Notes: generated by a model from the letters alone, not told the origin. DNA of 6,130 nt from Lachnospiraceae bacterium UBA4292 (GCA_002395865.1 DGVE01000002.1:1-6130); one strand, 5' to 3'. Counted from the stretch's first letter, positions 1-5,762 are shown. Program-made: numbers and translations.

Positions 1-1647
1 AAGACCGAGCTTCTCGAAAAGTATCTCACCGAGCTGTTTGGGTGAATTGATATTGAATCTCTCACCCGCCTTGTCATATATTATGCCCTCGAGCTCGCCT
101 ATGCGCACACTGAGCCTGTCGCCGTAGCGCTTAAGCTCATCGCGCATAACCTTCACGCCCCTGCATTCCATGCGAAACAGCGCGGATGTCGTGGGAAGCT
201 CGATATTTTCATAGAGGTCCAACATACCGCCAGCCTCAAGCCTCTCCTTAAGCACAGGAGCGCTCATATATGCGCTGTACGCGTTGTAGGAGCAGCACTT
301 TTTTATCTCGTCAGGAACGATTAGAGCCGGAAGGCCCTCTCTTTTACCGGTGACGAGTTCCTTCCTTCCGGGCAGGCTGATGCCGCAGTAATCCATGGCT
401 ATCTCCTCGTATCCCGCCTCGGATCTCAAAGGATTCAAAAGATAGGCCATGAGTCCCGTATCGTCAAAATCATGATCCGCAAAGCGATCGTCTCCTCTGA
501 GGAGCCTCATTGCGGACTTCGCGTCCGTCCAGGCAATGTGCGACGACAGGAGCTTATTTATCACTTCCTCTATCTCGCCCTCTCCCCTGAATAATGACGC
601 GGGAATAAATGCAGCCTTTTCGTCGTCCGTGCACAGGGAGATACCGTAGATGATATCACCGTACTCCACAGCCGCTCCGGCACGCTCTGACTTGCAGGCC
701 GTCCCGATGAGAGCCAGAGCCTGCTCCTTGTTCTCACACTCCGAAAGATGTATCTCCTTTTGCGCAGGTACAGCGGCTTTAGTGTTTTCAAAACGTCCCA
801 TCATGGACTTGAAATTAAAGTCCTTTACGAGCTCATACGCCTGCGCAGTATAGATATCACCGATCTTCATGCCGTCGATATCGGTCTCTATATCCGCGTC
901 AAGCTCTATGGTCGCGAGCTTTTTTGACAGTACAGCCAGATCGTAGTGTTCAAGAAAAGCATTTTTCGCCTTGTTGGGAGTGATCTTATCTACATTTTCA
1001 TAGGCATTCTCTATGGAGTGGTACTCCCTGATGATGGCTCCCGCCGTCTTCTCGCCGACTCCGGGAAGGCCGGGAATATTGTCGCTCGAATCGCCCATCA
1101 GAGCTTTCATATCGATGAATTCAAGGGGCGTTACTCCGTAGAGTTTCATCACTCCAGCGGCATCGTACACGAACATCTCCGTCTTCCCGCTCTGGGTCTT
1201 GGGAAGATATATCTTCGTCTTATCGGTAGCAACCTGGAGAAGGTCGCGGTCTCCGGAGAGAATGGCACATTCCATGCCGCGTGCCTGCGCCCGCCTCGAG
1301 ACGGTACCGAGTATATCGTCAGCCTCAAGCCCCGCCTTCTCAAGCGTCGTGATATCCATAGCCGAAAGCAGCTGCTTGACATAGGGGACCTGCTCCGTGA
1401 GCTCAGCCGGCATGGGCTTTCTGGTACCCTTGTACTGCGCGTACAGCTCATGTCTGAATGTCGGTTTTTTTACATCAAAAGCAACCGCCACGTGGGACGG
1501 CTGCAATTCATCGATGATATGAAATAATATATTGAAAAAGCCGTACACAGCATTCGTGTGACGCCCTCTGGCGTCACTTAGCATGGGCACTCCGTAAAAA
1601 GCCCTGTTTATAATGCTGTAGCCGTCCACAAGAACTATTCTGTCCAT
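1..1647 (-). CDS. polA: DNA polymerase I, N-terminal 549 residues (3' end cut by window edge)
   Basis: Repair and Okazaki-fragment-processing DNA polymerase of the cytoplasm. The reading frame is open from the ATG at 1647 to the left edge. Residues 1-290 are the 5' nuclease (FEN-like) domain, with its acidic metal ligands visible: D8, D58, E108/D110/D111 in EADD, D133/D135 in SGDRD, D186/D189 in GDSSD, then the helix-hairpin-helix GLPGVGEKTAG at about 193-203. Residues 298-480 align with the 3'-5' exonuclease fold, but its catalytic acids are missing: no DTE near 328, and AKSAM and YNAYSA replace the later motifs. Proofreading is therefore probably absent, as in several Firmicute Pol I enzymes. 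From about 483 (ELPTTSALFRMECRGVKV) the polymerase thumb begins; the palm and fingers lie outside the window. The start is supported by MDRIVLVDGYSIINRAFYG, the normal family N-terminus, and an AAGGG site 7 bases upstream. It follows the zinc-finger gene by 13 bases. Confidence 0.96.
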   Translation of the reverse strand, partial: MDRIVLVDGYSIINRAFYGVPMLSDARGRHTNAVYGFFNILFHIIDELQPSHVAVAFDVKKPTFRHELYAQYKGTRKPMPAELTEQVPYVKQLLSAMDITTLEKAGLEADDILGTVSRRAQARGMECAILSGDRDLLQVATDKTKIYLPKTQSGKTEMFVYDAAGVMKLYGVTPLEFIDMKALMGDSSDNIPGLPGVGEKTAGAIIREYHSIENAYENVDKITPNKAKNAFLEHYDLAVLSKKLATIELDADIETDIDGMKIGDIYTAQAYELVKDFNFKSMMGRFENTKAAVPAQKEIHLSECENKEQALALIGTACKSERAGAAVEYGDIIYGISLCTDDEKAAFIPASLFRGEGEIEEVINKLLSSHIAWTDAKSAMRLLRGDDRFADHDFDDTGLMAYLLNPLRSEAGYEEIAMDYCGISLPGRKELVTGKREGLPALIVPDEIKKCCSYNAYSAYMSAPVLKERLEAGGMLDLYENIELPTTSALFRMECRGVKVMRDELKRYGDRLSVRIGELEGIIYDKAGERFNINSPKQLGEILFEKLGL

Positions 1648-1654
1648 GCCCGCA

Positions 1655-1659
1655 CCCTT
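1655..1659 (-). promoter_or_regulatory. Ribosome binding site of polA
   Basis: On the minus strand AAGGG lies 7 bases before the polA ATG and inside the 13-base gap after the TGA of the upstream gene. It supports the chosen start and suggests that polA is translated from a message shared with that gene. No promoter-like sequence fits in the gap. Confidence 0.55.
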
Positions 1660-1660
1660 A

Positions 1661-2008
1661 TCAGCTCCAGAAGAAAACATCAAGAAGAATGGCCGCGATG
1701 ACGTTAATGATTATCAAAATGCACCCAACATCGATCATCAGATATCTTCTCTTTTTGATCTTGGCCCTTCTGATGCCCTCTTTAGCCTCTCTGATCTTAT
1801 CCGCAAGCGAGCCCGTAAAATCGAAGCTGATATCCTCGTTCGTCTTCAGGCCGTTAAGTCCCTCCGACACGATGTACATGACATCGAGTTCCTCGTAGCA
1901 CGCGGAACAGGAACAGATATGCTCCAGATATTCACCCAGCAGTTCGTCGTTATCGAAGCTGCCATCGATAAACTCGTTTATATGGCCCGAAGCCTCTTCA
2001 CACTTCAT
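1661..2008 (-). CDS. Small zf-HC2 (anti-sigma-type) zinc-finger protein with one C-terminal membrane segment
   Basis: A 115-residue protein whose N-terminus has the zinc-binding anti-sigma pattern: C3, then H30-x3-C34-x2-C37 (HICSCSAC), in a helical, acidic stretch. A linker of about 45 residues ends in a basic patch (RRAKIKKRR, 80-88). A hydrophobic segment at about 89-114 then looks like a single membrane span, which would place the zinc finger in the cytoplasm. Family members usually bind an ECF sigma factor, but no sigma gene is in this window, so the partner is unknown and the regulatory role is inferred. The ATG at 2008 is chosen because C3 is a family position and an in-frame stop (TAA) lies two codons upstream. 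No clear Shine-Dalgarno sequence precedes it. It sits 13 bases after galM and 13 bases before polA, so it is probably co-transcribed with both. Confidence 0.8.
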   Translation of the reverse strand: MKCEEASGHINEFIDGSFDNDELLGEYLEHICSCSACYEELDVMYIVSEGLNGLKTNEDISFDFTGSLADKIREAKEGIRRAKIKKRRYLMIDVGCILIIINVIAAILLDVFFWS

Positions 2009-2010
2009 AC

Positions 2011-2016
2011 ATTATA
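2011..2016 (-). promoter_or_regulatory. TATAAT hexamer directly before the zinc-finger gene
   Basis: A perfect -10-like TATAAT lies 2 bases before the ATG of the zinc-finger gene. The best -35 candidate is only TTGTTT with a 19-base spacer, inside the end of galM. Initiation about 7 bases downstream would fall inside the start codon region, so it could not give a full-length message for this start. It is recorded as a sequence match; a chance occurrence is more likely than a working promoter. Confidence 0.2.
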
Positions 2017-2021
2017 CCGGA

Positions 2022-3110
2022 TCATTCGATGTTAAAAACAAACTTTGTGGTAGTGGAGAACTCCTTACCCTCTTTTATTATGCAGGAAGGAAACTCGGAA
2101 AAATGTACGGAATCGGGGTAAAACTGGCTCTCGAAAGCCACTCCGTCCCAGTCCTTGTACACATGTCCGTTCTTGCCCTTGCGGTCGAGGTAATTGCCGG
2201 TGTATATCTGGATACCGGGAAGATCAGTGTAAACACTCATCTTTCTTCCGCTTCCGGGATCCGAAAGAGTCGCTGCAAGAACCATCCTGCCCTCATTATT
2301 CAGTATATAGTTGAAATCATATCCCTTGGCATTTACTATCATCTCATCGCCCGCATCCATTCCGTCGCGAAAGGTCTTCGGCTTAGAGAAATCGAGAGGT
2401 GAGCCCGAAACGTCTCTTATCCTTCCGGTGGGAAGATTGCCCTTCTTATTCTCTGTCACGAGATGTGAGTTTACCCAGCAGACCTGGTCGAGGCAGGTGC
2501 CGCTCTCATTGCCCGCAAGGTTAAGATAGCTGTGATTCGTCATATTGAAGACGGTATCCTTATCGGACTTCGCCCTGTAGTTTATGGAGAACTCTCCCGC
2601 GTCGCTGACCTTGTATGTGATATAAAGGTCCAGATTACCGGGGTAACCCTGATCGCCGTCCGGTGAAAACAGGTGAAATGTCACACCGACCTCTTTATCT
2701 GTCTGCGTCTGCTCCACCATATCATAGGGGCGCTTGAAATAATTATTGTTCAGTCCACTGTGAAGATTGGCTCCGCTGTCGTTGTTCTCGAGCTCATACT
2801 TTACTCCGTTCAATGTAAAGCTGTGCTCCGATATTCTGTTGGCACTTCTTCCGACAGGCGCTCCGAAGACTTCGTTGTTAGTCATATACCCCATCAGATC
2901 GTCATATCCGAGATTGATGTCATCCATCCTCCCGTTCCTGTCGGCCACGAGTATCTTCACTATAACTGCGCCGTACTCGCTGACCTCCACAGTGAGTCCT
3001 TTTTCGTTCGAGAGCACATAGTTTGTGATCTTTCTTCCTGCATACTGTGCCGAAACTCCGTCGGGCACATGTGCGGGTATGGTACCGAAATCCCTCGTTG
3101 TAATCTTCAT
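2022..3110 (-). CDS. galM: Aldose 1-epimerase (galactose mutarotase)
   Basis: A cytoplasmic enzyme of 362 residues, normal for the family, that interconverts the alpha and beta anomers of galactose and other aldoses and so feeds the Leloir pathway. Motifs are in order: NLGYD (66-70), GAPVGRSANRI with R88 (83-93), NLHSG with H117, TNHSYLNLAG with catalytic H193 (191-200), GYDFNY with D265 (263-268), and VAFESQFYPD with the catalytic base E327 (324-333). The two histidines, the aspartate and the glutamate match the residues known from lactococcal GalM. There is no signal peptide. The N-terminus is about 25 residues longer than the shortest homologs. The ATG at 3110 is preceded by AGGGAA at close spacing and by AGGGAG about 14 bases upstream. 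Its own promoter lies at 3173-3201. It is the first gene of a run continuing into the zinc-finger gene and polA, and it probably works with the alpha-galactosidase upstream. Confidence 0.96.
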   Translation of the reverse strand: MKITTRDFGTIPAHVPDGVSAQYAGRKITNYVLSNEKGLTVEVSEYGAVIVKILVADRNGRMDDINLGYDDLMGYMTNNEVFGAPVGRSANRISEHSFTLNGVKYELENNDSGANLHSGLNNNYFKRPYDMVEQTQTDKEVGVTFHLFSPDGDQGYPGNLDLYITYKVSDAGEFSINYRAKSDKDTVFNMTNHSYLNLAGNESGTCLDQVCWVNSHLVTENKKGNLPTGRIRDVSGSPLDFSKPKTFRDGMDAGDEMIVNAKGYDFNYILNNEGRMVLAATLSDPGSGRKMSVYTDLPGIQIYTGNYLDRKGKNGHVYKDWDGVAFESQFYPDSVHFSEFPSCIIKEGKEFSTTTKFVFNIE

Positions 3111-3138
3111 CGCTTCCCTGATTTCTCCCTCTTATCGC

Positions 3139-3153
3139 GCGAAAATCCTTCGC
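3139..3153 (-). other. Small hairpin in the galM 5' leader
   Basis: GCGAA-GGATT-TTCGC forms a perfect 5-bp stem with a 5-base loop in the predicted untranslated leader of galM, about 30 bases before the start codon. It is too small to call a riboswitch and no T-tract follows. At most it may affect message stability. Confidence 0.3.
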
Positions 3154-3172
3154 TTTCTGAAAACTCCAAAAT

Positions 3173-3201
3173 ATTATACGTGCAAACCGCCCATTTGTAA
3201 A
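3173..3201 (-). promoter_or_regulatory. Sigma-A-type promoter of galM
   Basis: On the minus strand a TTTACA box (5 of 6 to consensus) is followed by exactly 17 bases and a perfect TATAAT. The expected start of transcription is near 3166, giving a leader of about 55 bases before the galM ATG. It is placed just downstream of the hairpin-rich block, as expected if transcription from the alpha-galactosidase ends there and galM restarts. It probably also drives the zinc-finger gene and polA. Confidence 0.8.
3181..3199. promoter_or_regulatory. Candidate operator: imperfect palindrome inside the galM promoter
   Basis: Minus strand TACAAA-tgggcgg-TTTGCA is a 19-base palindrome with 5 of 6 matching half-site positions. 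It overlaps the -35 box and most of the spacer. A bound protein would block RNA polymerase. It lacks the central CG and full pattern of a standard catabolite (cre) site, so no regulator is named. Short palindromes also arise by chance. Confidence 0.3.
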
Positions 3202-3239
3202 GGGTATTTTTTGTCCCCCCGCCTCTTTATAGCTCTTTG

Positions 3240-3272
3240 CGGCCATCACTGCGGCCCGTCGTCCGTCAGTAA
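3240..3272 (+). repeat. Left arm of the 33-base inverted repeat
   Basis: It begins CGGCCATCACTGCGGCCCGT and ends GTCAGTAA. Its reverse complement recurs at 3514-3546, with 24 matching bases, one mismatch (C3264) and then 8 matching bases. It carries GCGGCC twice (3239-3244 and 3251-3256). Its inner end overlaps the left arm of the hairpin at 3267-3325. Confidence 0.92.
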
Positions 3273-3325
3273 AAAATCCCTCGGGACGCTGGCACGGGAA
3301 ATGCGTCCCTCGGGATTATTTACTG
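3267..3325 (-). terminator. Bidirectional terminator-like hairpin, likely terminator of the alpha-galactosidase transcript
   Basis: The two 23-base arms (3267-3289 and 3303-3325) pair at 20 of 23 positions around a 13-base loop. The core is GGGACGC/GCGTCCC, then a TC/TC internal mismatch, then AATCCC/GGGATT, then CAGTAAA/TTTACTG. In the minus direction the GC-rich stem runs into GGGATTTTTTACTG, a good intrinsic terminator for the upstream alpha-galactosidase. In the plus direction the T-tract is broken (TTATTT), so the minus sense looks stronger. It ends shortly before the galM promoter. Confidence 0.65.
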
Positions 3326-3337
3326 CCCTCCTCGGGC
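3325..3337. other. Small GCCC/GGGC hairpin
   Basis: GCCC-TCCTC-GGGC forms a 4-bp stem directly next to the 3267-3325 hairpin. It is weak alone and is noted as part of the chain of stems inside the inverted-repeat block. Confidence 0.25.
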
Positions 3338-3373
3338 CTCACACTATGGCAGCAAAAAGATACCGTTCACCCG

Positions 3374-3401
3374 CCGGCCGGGGAGCCAAAGCGCAGGCCG
3401 G
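3374..3401. other. CCGGCC/GGCCGG hairpin
   Basis: A perfect 6-bp GC-only stem (3374-3379 with 3396-3401) encloses a 16-base loop, just beside the terminator-like hairpin that begins at 3403. No T-tract follows in either direction, so it is not a terminator alone. It contributes to the structured character of the block. Confidence 0.4.
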
Positions 3402-3402
3402 A

Positions 3403-3473
3403 GAAGTAAAAATACTCCGGCGGACCATCACGGAGCGAAGCGTAGGTTGTGTCCGTCGGGGTTTTTTTACTTC
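3403..3473. terminator. Second bidirectional terminator-like hairpin
   Basis: The arms 3403-3425 and 3451-3473 pair over 23 positions: 20 Watson-Crick pairs, two G-U-compatible pairs and one mismatch, around a 25-base loop. In plus sense GTCCGTCGGGG runs into TTTTTTTAC, a strong intrinsic terminator. In minus sense GTCCGCCGGAGTATTTTTAC is weaker but usable, and it lies downstream of the alpha-galactosidase. No plus-strand gene in the window needs the plus-sense terminator. The right arm resembles that of the 3267-3325 hairpin (GTCC.TCGGG.TT.TTTACT in both), so the two are probably duplicates. Confidence 0.6.
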
Positions 3474-3513
3474 GATGGCCGACTAAAGAATACAATTGGC
3501 CGGCGAGATCGTA

Positions 3514-3546
3514 TTACTGACCGACGACGGGCCGCAGTGATGGCCG
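3514..3546 (-). repeat. Right arm of the 33-base inverted repeat
   Basis: Reverse complement of 3240-3272 with a single mismatch. It begins TTACTGACCGACGACGG in plus sense. Unlike the left arm, it is followed outside the repeat by TCGTCAG, which lets this end also fold on itself (3523-3551). Confidence 0.92.
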
Positions 3547-3551
3547 TCGTC
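3523..3551. other. Local hairpin at the right end, about 25 bases after the alpha-galactosidase stop
   Basis: GACGACGG (3523-3530) and CCGTCGTC (3544-3551) form a perfect 8-bp stem around a 13-base loop. In the alpha-galactosidase message this is the first structure transcribed after the stop codon. No T-tract follows, so it is not a standard intrinsic terminator, but it could protect the message 3' end. It uses bases that also pair in the 33-base inverted repeat, so the two folds exclude each other. Confidence 0.5.
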
Positions 3552-3575
3552 AGAAACAATCAGGCCGGTGAAAAA

Positions 3576-5756
3576 TCACACGCGGGTGATGTGGATTATG
3601 CGGCCCTCAAAATCACCCCAGAGACCGGCGACATTAATGCCGGCGTACATAAGAGCCGCGCCGGTATAGGTGCGCTCATCGCCGTCAATACGGTAGGACG
3701 AGTTACCGTCGAGGCCCGCGAGCTTAAGACGAAGGCTGTGGACATTCGGAACGCCCATGACGCGGACCATGACGGCCACGGCCTCGGACTTGTCCTTCGC
3801 GACTACGCTCACGCAGTCGATATTGGAGTCAGGATACGAGCTGATGCGGTAGTAGTCACCACGCCTGATCAGGTCGTTGTAGCAGTGGTACATCTGTGTC
3901 TGCTCGCGCACGATATCGAGCTCCTCTTCGGAGAGCTTCGATATGTCCAGCTCGTAGCCGAATGTTCCGAACAGCGCCACATAGCCGCGTGTTCTGAAGG
4001 GAGTGCTCCTGCCCACCGAGTGGTTCGGGCAGACACTTACGTGCGCGCCTATCGTCGAGAGCGGGTAGATCATTGCCGTGCCGTGCTGTATCATGAGACG
4101 CTCGACGGCATCGGTATCGTCCGAGCACCATATCTGAGGGCTGAAATAGAGCATGCCGGGGTCAAATCTCGCGCCGCCGCCCGAGCAGTTCTCAAGCAGC
4201 AGGTCGGGGAAATCCGTTATAAGCCTGTTCTGCATCTCGTAAAGGGCCAGAACATATCTGTGGAACAGCTCGCCTTGAGTCTCACAGTCCAGTCCGAGGC
4301 TTCCGATATCCGCGAGCTGTCTGTTCATGTCCCACTTCACATACTCGATATTTGCGCTCTGAAGGACAGCCTTTACGCTCTCGTAGGCGTAGTCGCGAAC
4401 CTCCTTGCGGGTAATGTCAAGCACCAGCTGGCATCTCGACAGCCCCGGCTTCTTGTACGGAGTGCGTATCACCCAGTCGGGATGCTGCCTGTAGAGGTCG
4501 GAATCGGGTGAGATCATCTCCGGCTCGAACCATATACCGAACTTGAGACCGAGCTTGTTCACCTCATCGACCAGATATTTGAGGGTCGAACCGAGCTTGC
4601 CCTCGTTCACCTTCCAGTCGCCCAGAGAAGAATTGTCCGAATCTCTGTGGCCGAACCACCCGTCGTCCATTACCAGCATCTCTATACCGGCACCGGCAGC
4701 TGTTCGCGCTATCTGAAGCAGCTTCTCGGTATTGAAGTCGAAATATGTAGCCTCCCAGTTGTTGATGAGTATGGGGCGCTTCATGTCGCGATATTTGCCG
4801 CGGATCAGGTGAGTCCTGAACAGATCGTGGAAACTTCTGGTCATAGCGCCGATGCCCTGCGAGCTGAAAATGCATACTGTCTCGGGACAGGTGAAGCTCT
4901 CCCCCGCAGCAAGTCTCCAAAGGAAGCCCTCCGGATTGATACCCATCATAACGCGCACGCAGTCGAACTGGTTCTTCTCCGCCTGCGCAAGGAAATTGCC
5001 TGAGTAGATAAAGCTCATCGCCCAGACATTGCCCATAGTCTCGGAGGCATCGCGGTCCATGACCGCAATGAAGGGATGATCCTGATGGCCGGACTCACCC
5101 CTTATGGAAGAGGTGTTAGACCTTCCGTATGGAATCTCGCGCCTGCATATGTGGCGTTCCCTCGCCCACGATCCGTGAAGCGTAATCATGTCGAGACCCT
5201 TTTCGGATTCGATGTTGAGCACAGAAGAAAGCGCCCTTTCGAGGAAAAACGTCTCACTCCCTGTGTTTATGACCTTAACAGATTTGGTGATCGCATCGAC
5301 ATCGTCGAACACACCGTAGCTTATGACCACCGTGAACCCGAGATCGGGCTCCTTAAGCGTGATCTCAAGCGTGTTTGCCGTATCCGAAAATGTCCCCGGC
5401 AGTCCATCCGGGACCTTCTTTCCCTTAACGATCCTGTACGAATCGTACTTAAGCACGCATGCCTCGTGTCCGCTCTTCGTTCTTATGCGGAAGGCACTGT
5501 CCCTGTAATCGCCCGAGCCGTAGGTGGGATACTCCCATGCAAACGCGTCAAAAAACGACATGGTCTCCCTCTCATTTACAGAGGGGGTAAAGGGCGGCTC
5601 GTCCGTGCGCATGAGGTAGGTCAGGTCCTTATCCTTAAGGCTTCTCCCGTAATAGACCTGTCCCAGATAGCCCTCGGGCGTGAGCGCGAGCATCATGGTA
5701 GAGTTAGGTGTATCAAGCTTGAAAACGCCCGTATTCTCGTAAAAATGTACTGCCAT
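3576..5756 (-). CDS. aga: GH36 alpha-galactosidase
   Basis: A 726-residue cytoplasmic enzyme with no signal peptide that removes terminal alpha-linked galactose from melibiose, raffinose or similar sugars with retention of configuration. The length and layout match bacterial GH36 enzymes of the AgaA type: an N-terminal beta-supersandwich (about 1-310), a catalytic TIM barrel (about 325-640) and a C-terminal beta domain (about 641-726). Motifs: NNWEATYFDFN (332-342), MDDGWFGHR (363-371), GIWFEPEM (407-414), YVKWDMNR with nucleophile D476, ENCSGGGARFD (522-532), and CSDDTDAVER with the acid/base D546 (544-553). The positions track Geobacillus AgaA (D478 and D548) with an offset of two. The ATG at 5756 is preferred over an in-frame GTG at 5774, because a strong GGAGG lies 6 bases before the ATG and the GTG falls inside a hairpin with no binding site. 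The upstream hydrolase gene ends 33 bases before it. Confidence 0.97.
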   Translation of the reverse strand: MAVHFYENTGVFKLDTPNSTMMLALTPEGYLGQVYYGRSLKDKDLTYLMRTDEPPFTPSVNERETMSFFDAFAWEYPTYGSGDYRDSAFRIRTKSGHEACVLKYDSYRIVKGKKVPDGLPGTFSDTANTLEITLKEPDLGFTVVISYGVFDDVDAITKSVKVINTGSETFFLERALSSVLNIESEKGLDMITLHGSWARERHICRREIPYGRSNTSSIRGESGHQDHPFIAVMDRDASETMGNVWAMSFIYSGNFLAQAEKNQFDCVRVMMGINPEGFLWRLAAGESFTCPETVCIFSSQGIGAMTRSFHDLFRTHLIRGKYRDMKRPILINNWEATYFDFNTEKLLQIARTAAGAGIEMLVMDDGWFGHRDSDNSSLGDWKVNEGKLGSTLKYLVDEVNKLGLKFGIWFEPEMISPDSDLYRQHPDWVIRTPYKKPGLSRCQLVLDITRKEVRDYAYESVKAVLQSANIEYVKWDMNRQLADIGSLGLDCETQGELFHRYVLALYEMQNRLITDFPDLLLENCSGGGARFDPGMLYFSPQIWCSDDTDAVERLMIQHGTAMIYPLSTIGAHVSVCPNHSVGRSTPFRTRGYVALFGTFGYELDISKLSEEELDIVREQTQMYHCYNDLIRRGDYYRISSYPDSNIDCVSVVAKDKSEAVAVMVRVMGVPNVHSLRLKLAGLDGNSSYRIDGDERTYTGAALMYAGINVAGLWGDFEGRIIHITRV

Positions 5757-5762
5757 ATATAT

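Larger units (their letters stand above)
3240..3546. mobile_element. Inverted-repeat-bounded, hairpin-rich non-coding element (MITE-like candidate)
   Basis: This 307-base block fills most of the 465-base gap between the alpha-galactosidase and galM. Its ends are 33-base inverted repeats with one mismatch. Inside are two related terminator-like hairpins (3267-3325 and 3403-3473) and smaller stems at 3325-3337 and 3374-3401. It has no supported protein. The size, terminal inverted repeats and lack of coding suit a non-autonomous transposable element, but no target-site duplication is visible: the left flank reads AGCTCTTTG and the right flank TCGTCAGAA. Other readings are duplicated bidirectional terminators or a multi-branched structured RNA closed by the terminal pairing. 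The inverted repeat is observed; mobility is inferred. Confidence 0.4.

Noticed and set aside
946..1527. 193-codon plus-strand frame opposite polA
   Set aside because: Antisense to the highly conserved 5' nuclease domain; the residue pattern follows from the polA codons.
3181..3199. Standard catabolite-response (cre) site at the galM promoter
   Set aside because: The central CG and several flanking positions of the consensus are missing; only a general palindrome is supported.
3111..3239. Riboswitch in the galM leader
   Set aside because: The predicted leader is only about 55 bases, with one small hairpin and no terminator; no known aptamer pattern was recognised.
2920..3249. 109-codon minus-strand frame overlapping the galM promoter and the start of galM in another frame
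   Set aside because: It overlaps the conserved N-terminal half of galM out of frame and runs through the promoter; the sequence is basic and featureless.
3301..3486. Possible 61-residue peptide on the plus strand within the inverted-repeat block (MRPSGLF... to ...FFTSMAD)
   Set aside because: It reads straight through two hairpins including the T-tract of the second, and has no ribosome binding site or family pattern. It is best seen as the accidental translation of repeat DNA.
3240..3546. CRISPR array or tRNA/rRNA gene in the hairpin block
   Set aside because: There are no regularly spaced direct repeats with unique spacers, no cloverleaf with a T-loop sequence, and no rRNA-like conserved stretch.
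3447..4511. 354-codon open frame on the plus strand, opposite the alpha-galactosidase
   Set aside because: It lies antisense to a gene with clear GH36 catalytic motifs, has no recognisable domain, and is compositionally odd (rich in V, A, R and H), as expected of a shadow frame.
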